A stretch of DNA of 64,000 bases from Rhodopirellula baltica. Lineage in GTDB: Bacteria; Planctomycetota; Planctomycetia; Pirellulales; Pirellulaceae. Positions 10,802 through 18,970 of this stretch are shown here, one piece after another (the stretch's first letter is position 1; the number at the start of each line of letters is the position of its first letter). Position numbers and translations under genes: made by a program. The stretch lies in contig PPHI01000031.1 of assembly GCA_002901265.1 (NCBI GenBank), positions 1 to 64,000 of the forward strand. Reading direction: 5' to 3'. Below the pieces are notes generated by a model. That model had not been told where the DNA came from. It saw nothing but the letters and a program-made list of their open reading frames with translations, and searched no databases.

Positions 10802-13786
10802 ATGCCGTGCCCACGTACTGCAAGCAAGTTGATTGCGGTTTGTCTTTCGATCATCGCCCTGGCCAACGGAAGGCAAGTTGCCGCCCAAGGTGACGCAGCG
10901 AACGCATCGACAACGAGTCGACCGAACGTCATCACTGTTTTTATCGACGACATGGGATGGTCGGATCTGTCGTGCTTTGGCGGGACACGGACCACGACCG
11001 AAAATATCGACCAACTGGCGGCTGAAGGCTTACGTTTCACCAACTTTTATGTGAACTCGCCAATCTGCTCGCCATCACGTGTCGCACTTAGCACTGGCCA
11101 GTATCCGCATCGCCATCGAATCAGTTCGTACCTTGCGCATCGCGAGTTGAATCAGTCGCGTGGGATGGCGCAGTGGTTGGACTTAGACGCGCCGATGCTT
11201 GCCCGTCAATTGCAAGAAGACGGCTATGCCACGGGGCACTTCGGAAAATGGCACATGGGCGGTCAGCGAGATGTCGGCGAAGCACCATTGATCACCGAGT
11301 ACGGATATGACCGCAGCCTGACGAATTTCGAAGGACTTGGGCCACGCGTTTTACCGTTGAAAGACTCGTACGACGGCAAGCCGGTTCGCAAACACGATCT
11401 CGGATCGGGAAACCTTGGACGCGGGCCAATCGTTTGGAAGGATCGGTCTGTCATCACCGCAGAATTTGTCGACAACGCATTGAAGTTTATCGACGAATCA
11501 CAAGCGGCTGACAAACCGTTTTTTGTCAACGTCTGGCCGGACGATGTTCACTCACCCTTCTTTCCACCCAAAGTCTTGCGCGACAAAACGAACGAAGGAA
11601 AACGCGAGCTTTATTACGCCGTGCTTGATGCGATGGATCAGCAATTGGCCAGCTTGTTCGATCGCGTCCGCAACGATTCAAAGCTTCGTGACAACACGTT
11701 GATTTTGATCATGAGCGACAACGGCCACGAGCATGGCGCCGGGTCGTCAGATCCGCTTCGTGGCGCCAAGACATGGTTGTACGAAGGCGGTATCCGCTCG
11801 CCTTTGATCGTCTGGGGCCCCGGTTTCTTGAAAGACGGTGTTGCCGGCACGACAAACGAAACGTCGATCCTGTGTGCACTCGATGTGAATCGCTCGTTGT
11901 ACGAATTCACCGGCGCAGATCTGCCCGAGCAAAAGCTTGATGGCGAAAACTTGATGTCAACCTTGCTGGGACAAAAGGCGGCAAGTCGCAACGAGCCGAT
12001 CTTCTGGCGACGTCCACCCGATCGCGCCGGCTCCGATGGAGAAGACAACCCCGACTTGGCGGTCCGCGATGGCCGCTGGAAATACTTGGTCAACTATGAC
12101 GGCAGCGATCCGCAGCTCTACGACCTGAACGCTGACATCAGCGAATCAAAAAACTTAGTCGACGAACACGAAGACATCGCCGACGGATTGCACAAGGAAT
12201 TGATAGAGTGGAACGAAACACTTCCGAAAGACGCAGGTGATCCAGAATGGGAAGGCCCAAGCTCACTTGGCGCGTTACCACCCAACAAGTTCGCCAATCC
12301 GATTGGTGAAGGAGCGGACCCATGGGTCGTTCGCGACCCCAACGCACCAAGGTACTTGTGGTGCTTTTCCGATGGGAACCGCGGCATCGCGATTCACACC
12401 AGCAACTCACTAACATCGTTCGGCAAGAAACACGTTGTCTGGCAAGCTCCTGACGAAGGCCCCTATTCGAAAGAGATTTGGGCACCGGAGCTGCACTTCT
12501 TGGATGGTCACTGGCATATCTATTTTGCTGCCGATGATGGTGACAATCACAACCACAAAGCATTCGTGTTGCGTTCAAAGACCGACGACCCGATCGGCGA
12601 ATACGAACTGTTCGGCCCGATGGCGACCGGCGAAGGCCCGGATCGCAACTCGCCGAACATCTGGGCGATTGACATGACGGTCCTTGAACACCAAGGCAAA
12701 CGTTATGCGATCTGGTCAGGATGGGATGCGCCTGGTACAGACCAACAGTACCTTTACATCGCAGCGATGAAGTCGCCTACCGAATTGGAGGGCCCTCGAG
12801 TGCGGCTGTGTGACAACGCCGATTACCTTTGGGAACGAACGGAGGAAAACGCCGATTCGCGAGGACTGAACGAAGGCCCCGAAGTTTTTCAGTCCAACGG
12901 GCGTGTTTCGATCGCGTATTCTTGCGGCGCGTCATGGCTAGCAACCTACAAACTCGGTCTGCTGGAACTCGTCGGCGACGATCCGTTGGATCCGCAGTCC
13001 TGGAAGAAGCGGCCCCAACCGATCTTTAAAAGCACAGCGGCGACCTATGGCGTCGGGCACTCGTGCTTTGTCCAATCGCTCGATGGCAAGCAATGGTGGC
13101 ACGTCTTTCATGCCAAACGTGATCGCAATCCGGGATGGCGACGCGTGATTTATGTGCAACCGATGCGAGTCGGACGTCGGGGTTTCCCGGTCTTTGGCGA
13201 ACCTGTGATGCCCGGAACGATCCTAGACCTTCCTTCAGGTGATCCTCAGCCGCAGACGTCAACTTCAACCGATGATTACACGTACTTCGGACACCATCAG
13301 TTCTTCGCCGCTGACGGTGACAAAATTCGATTGGGGACAGTACCCGAAGCACCGATCAATGATTATCGAAGCGGTGAAAAGGTCGTTCTCAATCATCCCG
13401 TCCCCAATGATTTCGAAGCATCTGTCGCGGTCGATTTCTTGGGGAAGGAAAACGCGCGTGACGCAGGAATCCTGTTTCGTTGCTCCGCACCCTCGGTCGG
13501 CTATGACGCACAACGCGCCTACTTTGCCGGGCTGATCCCCCAAACTCAATTGGTCATTTTGGGACGGATGGACGGATCCAGCTGGAAAGAACTTCGTCGT
13601 GCCGAAACAGAAATCGATGTGACAAAGCCGCAACAGCTTGCCATCAAAATGACCGGTGCTCAAATCGACGTGTTGCACAATGGCGCTGCAAAAATCAGTC
13701 ACACTGACAAGACATTCGCGTCAGGCACGGTTGGTCTTCGTGTGGTCAACACCGAAGCAGTGTTTAGCAATTTGGTCGTCAAATAG
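10802..13786 (+). CDS. Secreted sulfatase fused to a GH43-like glycosidase and a C-terminal concanavalin-like domain
   Basis: 994 residues from the ATG at 10802, which gives a signal peptide (KLIAVCLSIIALANGRQVAAQ). An ATG 15 codons upstream would spoil it. Residues about 40-470 are a type I sulfatase: NVITVFIDDMGWSD metal site, CSPSR with the formylglycine cysteine near residue 89, and a later SDNGHE metal motif. Residues about 500-800 resemble a family 43 glycoside hydrolase five-blade propeller: ADPWVVRDP (putative base Asp near 506), KEIWAPELHFLDGHWHIYF, IDMTVLEH (near 622) and NEGPEVF (putative acid Glu near 689). Residues about 820-994 look like a concanavalin/LamG-type sugar-binding module. 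Likely role: desulfation and hydrolysis of a sulfated polysaccharide outside the cytoplasm. It needs an FGE maturase, not seen in this window. Substrate unknown. Confidence 0.9.
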   Translation: MPCPRTASKLIAVCLSIIALANGRQVAAQGDAANASTTSRPNVITVFIDDMGWSDLSCFGGTRTTTENIDQLAAEGLRFTNFYVNSPICSPSRVALSTGQYPHRHRISSYLAHRELNQSRGMAQWLDLDAPMLARQLQEDGYATGHFGKWHMGGQRDVGEAPLITEYGYDRSLTNFEGLGPRVLPLKDSYDGKPVRKHDLGSGNLGRGPIVWKDRSVITAEFVDNALKFIDESQAADKPFFVNVWPDDVHSPFFPPKVLRDKTNEGKRELYYAVLDAMDQQLASLFDRVRNDSKLRDNTLILIMSDNGHEHGAGSSDPLRGAKTWLYEGGIRSPLIVWGPGFLKDGVAGTTNETSILCALDVNRSLYEFTGADLPEQKLDGENLMSTLLGQKAASRNEPIFWRRPPDRAGSDGEDNPDLAVRDGRWKYLVNYDGSDPQLYDLNADISESKNLVDEHEDIADGLHKELIEWNETLPKDAGDPEWEGPSSLGALPPNKFANPIGEGADPWVVRDPNAPRYLWCFSDGNRGIAIHTSNSLTSFGKKHVVWQAPDEGPYSKEIWAPELHFLDGHWHIYFAADDGDNHNHKAFVLRSKTDDPIGEYELFGPMATGEGPDRNSPNIWAIDMTVLEHQGKRYAIWSGWDAPGTDQQYLYIAAMKSPTELEGPRVRLCDNADYLWERTEENADSRGLNEGPEVFQSNGRVSIAYSCGASWLATYKLGLLELVGDDPLDPQSWKKRPQPIFKSTAATYGVGHSCFVQSLDGKQWWHVFHAKRDRNPGWRRVIYVQPMRVGRRGFPVFGEPVMPGTILDLPSGDPQPQTSTSTDDYTYFGHHQFFAADGDKIRLGTVPEAPINDYRSGEKVVLNHPVPNDFEASVAVDFLGKENARDAGILFRCSAPSVGYDAQRAYFAGLIPQTQLVILGRMDGSSWKELRRAETEIDVTKPQQLAIKMTGAQIDVLHNGAAKISHTDKTFASGTVGLRVVNTEAVFSNLVVK

Positions 13787-13800
13787 CGTTAGGATTTCAA

Positions 13801-13887
13801 ATTTGGATCAGGATGCTCCGGCCTGGAACATCGTTTGCTGTATGAGGTGGTGGACTCATCCTTTTTCGCTCCATCCTGATCCGAAAT
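13801..13887 (+). promoter_or_regulatory. Long inverted repeat overlapping the start codon of the downstream hydrolase gene
   Basis: ATTTGGATCAGGATG (13801-13815) pairs with CATCCTGATCCGAAAT (13872-13887), 15 pairs with one bulge, across a loop of about 56 bases. The right arm contains the A and T of the ATG at 13886. It could hide the start codon or act as a terminator-like structure after the sulfatase gene. Both roles are inference. Confidence 0.5.
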
Positions 13888-14986
13888 GACGACTTCCTCA
13901 CGAGAGACTTGGCAGACGATCTTTCCTGAGTTTCACCCCAAGCCGCCGTGGCTCGGCGGCTTTTTGCAAACCGGCCGCACGCGAATGTTCCGCGTGCAAG
14001 AGCGTGATCTGCGGAAATTCCAATCCAAGTCGCTTCAACTGCCGACGACTGACGACACGGGCGACGTGTTGACGGCAGACTTGATGTCACCGCCGGAAGG
14101 CCCCAGTCACCCCTGGCCGCTCGTCGTACTGCTTCACGGACTCGGCGGCACTTCACAAAGTTCCTACATCCGGTCTTGTGCCAAAACATTGCTGGACGAA
14201 GGCCATCGCGTCTTGCGACTGAATTTCCGTGGCGCGGGCAGCTCCGCCGAACGTTGCCAGTCGATTCACCACCCAGGCCGAAGCGAAGACGTCAGCGCGA
14301 TGTTCGAAGCCGTTCGGCAGGACCCCAAGTATGCCGACGAACTGCAAAACGGTGTCTTGCTGGTGGGCTTTTCACTCGGCGGAAGCGTTCTATTGCGTTT
14401 CCTGGCTGAACAGGCCAAAGATGTACCGATCTCAGCCGCGGTGACCATCTCTGCTCCGCTGAATCTTGAGGCAACATCTCGCGAGCTACTGCGAATGACT
14501 CGACGCCCGATTCAGCGTTACCTTCTTGGCAAGATGAAACGCGAAGTGCTCCGTGAAAACTCTTGTTTAAGCGAGAAAGAACGGGCAACGGTGCGATCGG
14601 TAAAGTCGGTTTGGGAATTCGACGAGCAATTCACGTCAAAACATTGTGGGTTTGATTCGGTCGAGGAGTACTACAAAGAAAACTCTGCCGCGCCGGTTCT
14701 TTCAAACATCGATGTCGACACCTATCTGATTTACGCCAATTCAGATCCGATTGTCCCCAAGCAAAGTTATGCCAATGTGCCTTGGGATCGCTATCCAAAA
14801 CTGCACCCCGTCATCGTCAACGATGGAGGTCATGTCGGTTTTCATGGGAAAGGCGACTCGGCACGGTGGCACGAACGCTGCGTAGGCATCCTTGCTCGTC
14901 AGTCCGAACGTTCCATCGCTGATCAAAAACAATCAGCCAACATACACCGAAATTGCCCCCGGCAAGATCTGCAAGTCAATCATTGA
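13886..14986 (+). CDS. YheT-type alpha/beta hydrolase
   Basis: 366 residues. Oxyanion HGLGG at 84-88; nucleophile elbow GFSLGG with Ser163; acid in YANSDPIVP near 287; His in NDGGHVGFHG near 314. The N-terminal segment (FHPKPPWLGGFLQT) and the RLNFRGAGSS motif fit the YheT/COG0429 group, cytoplasmic esterase-like enzymes of poorly known substrate. No signal peptide. Its 3' end overlaps the end of the convergent lipid-kinase gene by 54 bases. An inverted repeat covers its start codon. Confidence 0.85.
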   Translation: MTTSSRETWQTIFPEFHPKPPWLGGFLQTGRTRMFRVQERDLRKFQSKSLQLPTTDDTGDVLTADLMSPPEGPSHPWPLVVLLHGLGGTSQSSYIRSCAKTLLDEGHRVLRLNFRGAGSSAERCQSIHHPGRSEDVSAMFEAVRQDPKYADELQNGVLLVGFSLGGSVLLRFLAEQAKDVPISAAVTISAPLNLEATSRELLRMTRRPIQRYLLGKMKREVLRENSCLSEKERATVRSVKSVWEFDEQFTSKHCGFDSVEEYYKENSAAPVLSNIDVDTYLIYANSDPIVPKQSYANVPWDRYPKLHPVIVNDGGHVGFHGKGDSARWHERCVGILARQSERSIADQKQSANIHRNCPRQDLQVNH

Positions 14987-15835
14987 CGCATCGGTGCGAT
15001 TCCCATCACCTCGTACTGGCAAGGTTGCGTTTGTCTTGACGGTCACTGATCGTTTCGCGGTGTGGTACTCAACATACTTTGACCGATGTAGACGCTGGGA
15101 AAGCAAATTCACGGTCAGCCGACCGTAGTCTGATGGCGTGACGGCTTTGACCACGCACACGTCCACAGAATGGTCATCAATCGTGATGTGGTGTCCCCAA
15201 GTTAAATCACCGATTCCAAATGCTCCTAGATTCGCAACGATGACCAATGATGCCTTTCGCTGCATCGATTCACCATCGATTTCGATGTCGAACTGCCACT
15301 GCTGGCGTTTCACGATCTCGCGGATGCCGTGCCACAAATAAACCGCTTTTCCATACCGAGCTTTCTGAGCTGGCGTTGCCAGTTCGGCCAATCGTGAATA
15401 GGTCCCCATGCTGACGTGGGAAAAGAAGGTGCGATCCAAACAACGCATTCCGTCAATCGAGCGGAGCTTTGAACCTTCGGCGATCAGTCGCATCGATTCG
15501 TCAAGGTCCAAGGGAAGTTCAAGTTCTCTGGCGATCAGGTTTGCGGTGCCGAGCGGAACGATCCCCAAGTTTATGTCGGTATCAATCAGCCGCTGTGCGA
15601 TTCGCGAAACGGTCCCATCGCCACCGGCAGCGACGATTGTCGACACGCCTTCGCTGATCGCCTGATCGATTCTTGGATGGATTAAATCGACCTCCGTTCG
15701 GTCCCATGAAAACACTTGTAGGTCGATTGCTTTGTCTGCGAACCGAACCTTGGCCCGTTCGATGAGCTGACTAGCATCAGCCCTTCCGGCTTGGCGGTTC
15801 ATCATTAGCAGGACGGTTCGTCGATCACTCATCAA
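14933..15835 (-). CDS. Diacylglycerol kinase family protein (second gene of a pair)
   Basis: 300 residues. The diacylglycerol-kinase catalytic fold is shown by GGDGTVS at 71-77 and PLGTANLIA around 95-102, followed by HVSMGTYSR and the C-terminal beta domain ending in a PVRGDGN segment. Family members phosphorylate lipid alcohols such as diacylglycerol, sphingoid bases or undecaprenol; the substrate cannot be told from sequence. Its ATG overlaps the stop of the upstream paralogue by four bases (ATGA), so the two are translationally coupled. The N-terminal NRQAGR loop is less canonical than NPQSGSG in the partner. Confidence 0.85.
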   Translation of the reverse strand: MMSDRRTVLLMMNRQAGRADASQLIERAKVRFADKAIDLQVFSWDRTEVDLIHPRIDQAISEGVSTIVAAGGDGTVSRIAQRLIDTDINLGIVPLGTANLIARELELPLDLDESMRLIAEGSKLRSIDGMRCLDRTFFSHVSMGTYSRLAELATPAQKARYGKAVYLWHGIREIVKRQQWQFDIEIDGESMQRKASLVIVANLGAFGIGDLTWGHHITIDDHSVDVCVVKAVTPSDYGRLTVNLLSQRLHRSKYVEYHTAKRSVTVKTNATLPVRGDGNRTDASMIDLQILPGAISVYVG

Positions 15836-16815
15836 TTCACTTGTTGTGGAACAATCACGGGCAACACGGCTGGAATCACGTCGATATCAATTGTTGCCCG
15901 GTCTAAGATTTCGCCGTCCGCACGAACGGGAAGCGGTCGCTTGGAAGAGACTTTGATCGACGTTGTCGCCGTCAAATATTCGATTTGGTCGCTCTCTGCT
16001 GTCCTGCCTTTCAAAGCGTTGTAGAGCAGCGATACGTGTCCAAGAAAACCTTTCGCACGAATGACGCAGACCTCGATTCGCCCGTCGCTTGGTCGGATTT
16101 GATCTCCCCAACTCATCCCCGCGATTCCAACGGGGTGTACGTTGGCGATTAAGACCAAGGATGCTCGGCGGCGATGCCGAACACCATCAAGGTCAAGATC
16201 GAAACGCCAATCGCGATTTGCGACGATCTCTCGCAAGGCACGTGCGACGTAGACCAACTTACCGAAACGTCGCTTGGCAACCGCGTTTTCCTTGACCGCA
16301 ATCCGGGAATACGTCCCCATTGAAACGTGCGAAAAGGCGAGTTGAATCCCCTGTCGCATCCCATCGATTTTTTCCACGCGATGGCCGCCGAAGATTAGAT
16401 CGATCGCAGCAGAGGTGTCTTCGGGGATAGCGAGCGACTTGGCAATCAAGTTTGCGGTCCCCGTCGGCACGATGCCGAAATCAACATCATGCATCGCCGC
16501 GATACTCGCCGCCTTCGAAACGGTCCCATCACCGCCGATGACCAGGATCGTCTTTGCGCCACGCTCGATCGCCCGCCCAACGGGATCACGGTTCCCATCG
16601 GAAAGTCGCTCGCATTCAAACTGCACGCCGCAACGCTCGGCGGCCCGATGTAGTTGTGCCTGAACCGCTTCGCCACAACCGCTTCCCGATTGTGGGTTGA
16701 TCAGTGCAAACACCGGCACCCGCAGTTTGTAGCTGCCACCAACGGACGGCTTGTCAGAATCAGCAGTGGCAGCATCCCGATTCGAGTTCGAAGGCAGCGA
16801 AAGAGCAAATGACAT
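15832..16815 (-). CDS. Diacylglycerol kinase family protein (first gene of a pair)
   Basis: About 327 residues from the ATG at 16815; a TTG 15 codons upstream is possible but an AAAGGGGA stretch precedes the ATG. INPQSGSG near 39-46, GGDGTVS near 94-100 and PTGTANLIA near 118-125 define the lipid-kinase fold. It shares SHVSMGTYSR, LRADGE-like C-terminal and other blocks with the next gene, so the pair arose by duplication. An unusually long N-terminal tail (about 30 residues, Ser/Asn/Asp-rich) precedes the domain. Role inferred: phosphorylation of a membrane lipid. Confidence 0.85.
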   Translation of the reverse strand: MSFALSLPSNSNRDAATADSDKPSVGGSYKLRVPVFALINPQSGSGCGEAVQAQLHRAAERCGVQFECERLSDGNRDPVGRAIERGAKTILVIGGDGTVSKAASIAAMHDVDFGIVPTGTANLIAKSLAIPEDTSAAIDLIFGGHRVEKIDGMRQGIQLAFSHVSMGTYSRIAVKENAVAKRRFGKLVYVARALREIVANRDWRFDLDLDGVRHRRRASLVLIANVHPVGIAGMSWGDQIRPSDGRIEVCVIRAKGFLGHVSLLYNALKGRTAESDQIEYLTATTSIKVSSKRPLPVRADGEILDRATIDIDVIPAVLPVIVPQQVN

Positions 16816-16870
16816 CGCGAATTCCCCTTTGAGAAAGACGACAAGCGGTCCAGACGGCAAGACGTTCGGC

Positions 16871-17401
16871 CTATTCGATCGGACCGGTCGACTTCACGAG
16901 GTCGCGTTTGATTTCGCGATGCTGCATGATGAACATCATCGTCTTGCTGCCTTTCGGAGATTCAAATTTGGTCGGTGCTTCCCCGCCCGGCAGGGCATAG
17001 CAAAGCGTCAGCTTGTCATCACCGACGAACTTCAGGATTCCCGCAGCAACGGGCGGCTGTTCCGTTGGCTCTTTAATCGAGTTGTTCTCTTCCGCTTCGC
17101 TATCGGGCGGCAACGAGGTCATCGTGATTCGAATCGGCTTCGCGCTCTCATCGATTCGGAACATCGCTTGGTAGGCCTGCTTTTGATCCTTGTCGTAAGT
17201 CGTGATCTGGTTCGTTGCAATGATCACGTACGAACCTTCGAGTTCGGCTTTATCAAGCAATCGGCCTTGGTTCCAACCCTCGATGATTTCCCAACGACCT
17301 TGAAGTTTTTCGATCGTGGTGTCCTTGGGGTCATCCACCGGATCGCCAGCGAACGTGGGAAGAGCGAAGACAGCGGCTGCGAAAAGAGATGCGAAACGCA
17401 T
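16871..17401 (-). CDS. Secreted TIGR03067-like protein
   Basis: 176 residues with a clear signal peptide (MRFASLFAAAVFALPTFAG). The mature part begins DTTIEKLQGRWEIIEGWNQGRLLDKAELEG, the opening of the lipocalin-like TIGR03067 domain, which is amplified in planctomycetes and has no known function. The late KTMMFIMQHREIK segment also fits. AGGAGA lies about seven bases before the ATG. It is 55 bases upstream of the lipid-kinase pair on the same strand, so it may be the first gene of that operon. Confidence 0.8.
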   Translation of the reverse strand: MRFASLFAAAVFALPTFAGDPVDDPKDTTIEKLQGRWEIIEGWNQGRLLDKAELEGSYVIIATNQITTYDKDQKQAYQAMFRIDESAKPIRITMTSLPPDSEAEENNSIKEPTEQPPVAAGILKFVGDDKLTLCYALPGGEAPTKFESPKGSKTMMFIMQHREIKRDLVKSTGPIE

Positions 17402-17744
17402 TGGAGTTCTCCTGAGTAGTGGTTGGAAGGTTACTTGCGAAAGGCAACCGTCATACCAAAGCCGTCACTCGGCCGAGTTTCGCGCAGAATCACACCAGCG
17501 GACGCTCCGGCGTGCCGGTCGCTGCCCGAAATGAAAGCCCGTGACCGCAATTCGACCAGCATGGCGTCGTATCGAACGCGAGCCATCCGAACGACGATGG
17601 CCAGACGTAATCGATCGGATGTCGCGGTTTTTAACTTCCGAAACTCCTCAGTCTTTGGCACGCAACGAGCATGACACCGCAACAACCTTTTCTTTGCTTC
17701 TCGTTCAGGAACTCTGTCAAAGAAAGTCGACGGAGGGGATCACT
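17402..17744. other. Intergenic region between divergent genes
   Basis: About 340 bases between the divergent TIGR03067-like gene and a small hypothetical gene. Short frames exist on both strands, but none has a ribosome-binding site and a family I can recognise. It must carry two promoters. Confidence 0.4.
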
Positions 17745-18056
17745 ATGCACCTAAGTTCATTGCCGGAAACGGATCGAGTCCCGGACCACTATTTGCCAGG
17801 ACGTTGCTTCGGAAAAACGTCGTCGCCCCGACACGTCGAGCGGCGACCTGTCGGGACGACCGACGACCGTCCTTGGGGACCAAACGAATCATCCTCACTA
17901 TTGTTTCGCACATCACATTTGTTCTTGGGCGACCTAGCCGAGGAATCCATGATCGATGTTTCCGTTTTGGCTCCCGATCCTGACATATCGGACGAACCTT
18001 GCACTCCACCAACGGAACTCCCTTGGTCGGAATGGAATGAGATGCAAAAGTCGTGA
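17745..18056 (+). CDS. Hypothetical protein, 103 residues
   Basis: Start chosen at the ATG at 17745 because CGGAGGGGA lies just upstream; the frame stays open further upstream without a good start. The protein is polar, with no signal peptide or membrane segment. It has an acidic C-terminal half (VSVLAPDPDISDEP) and ends in ELPWSEWNEMQKS. I do not recognise a family. It ends 79 bases before the BON-domain gene, so the two may share a transcript. Confidence 0.5.
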   Translation: MHLSSLPETDRVPDHYLPGRCFGKTSSPRHVERRPVGTTDDRPWGPNESSSLLFRTSHLFLGDLAEESMIDVSVLAPDPDISDEPCTPPTELPWSEWNEMQKS

Positions 18057-18135
18057 TTCGATTAACACGACGACACTTTTCCCAACGGCATCGCGATGCC
18101 GCTTTTCAACTACTTTTCTTAGGAGGAACATTGCA

Positions 18136-18783
18136 ATGCGCGCGTTCCAATACTTCACAGCAACTGCCGTTTTGATGGCGACTCTTCCGATCGCGACTCG
18201 CACCGCTGTTGCGGATGAACCGGCAAGCACTCGCCTACCCGACTTGGCCGTCCAGCAGACGGTAAAGAAAAAGCTGCAGAGCAGTTTTCAGTTGATGTCT
18301 CCAGACATTCACGCACGGGTAATTGCCGGGCGTGTCGAACTTCGCGGGCATGCGCCGAGCTTCATCGATCGCATGCGTATCGAAGACGTCGTCGAAGAAC
18401 TCGCGGGTGTCCGTGCGGTCCAAAATCGTATTCGCGTCGACCGAACTGGTAGCTCTTTGGACCGACAAGCAACGGAGCTGGTCAGCCTTCGCAACGACAT
18501 CATTTCGATTCGCCAAAACACGGTCGCGGACCTGACGGCAACGTTGCAAACACAAAAGAGCATTCGCGGCACGATCGAGTTGATCGCGGATAACCACATC
18601 ATGGTGCGAGACTTCCGACGCGGACTGGTGGATGCGGAAATCCCAGCAACCGCAGCGGTCACCCTGGACGGTGAGAGCGTCGACGAAAGTGACCTGCGTC
18701 AAGGTTTTTTAGTGATGGTCGACGCGAGCGTTGTGGAAGGCGAATTGGTCGCCGATGCGGTCGAAGCGCACTCCCCTAAATAA
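18136..18783 (+). CDS. Secreted BON-domain protein
   Basis: 215 residues. AGGAGG at 18121-18126 precedes the ATG by nine bases. Signal peptide: MRAFQYFTATAVLMATLPIATRTAVA. Residues about 40-105 form a BON domain (TVKKKLQSSFQLMSPDIHARVIAGRVELRGHAPSFIDRMRIEDVVEELAGVRAVQNRI in short pieces of helix-strand pattern), a fold found in periplasmic proteins that contact membranes. The C-terminal half, with SIRGTIELIADNHIMVRDFRRG, is unassigned. Likely periplasmic and envelope-linked. Role inferred only. Confidence 0.75.
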   Translation: MRAFQYFTATAVLMATLPIATRTAVADEPASTRLPDLAVQQTVKKKLQSSFQLMSPDIHARVIAGRVELRGHAPSFIDRMRIEDVVEELAGVRAVQNRIRVDRTGSSLDRQATELVSLRNDIISIRQNTVADLTATLQTQKSIRGTIELIADNHIMVRDFRRGLVDAEIPATAAVTLDGESVDESDLRQGFLVMVDASVVEGELVADAVEAHSPK

Positions 18784-18970
18784 GACGCCGCAACCACTGA
18801 GGCACGGATCGCCACTCGGCCGGCAGGCGTCATGAAAATGATCGACTGCCCGCCGAGCTTCGCAAAATTGATTCATCGCGGAATTGGCATGGTATATGCC
18901 TATATCGCCCAGTCACTGAAAACACCGGGCGAACACCGAGATTAACAACTTTCCATCCGAGCGCCGTGCT

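Noticed and set aside
17431-17685. Minus-strand frame of about 84 codons upstream of the TIGR03067-like gene
   Set aside because: No ribosome-binding site, no recognisable family; probably chance in a GC-moderate intergenic region.
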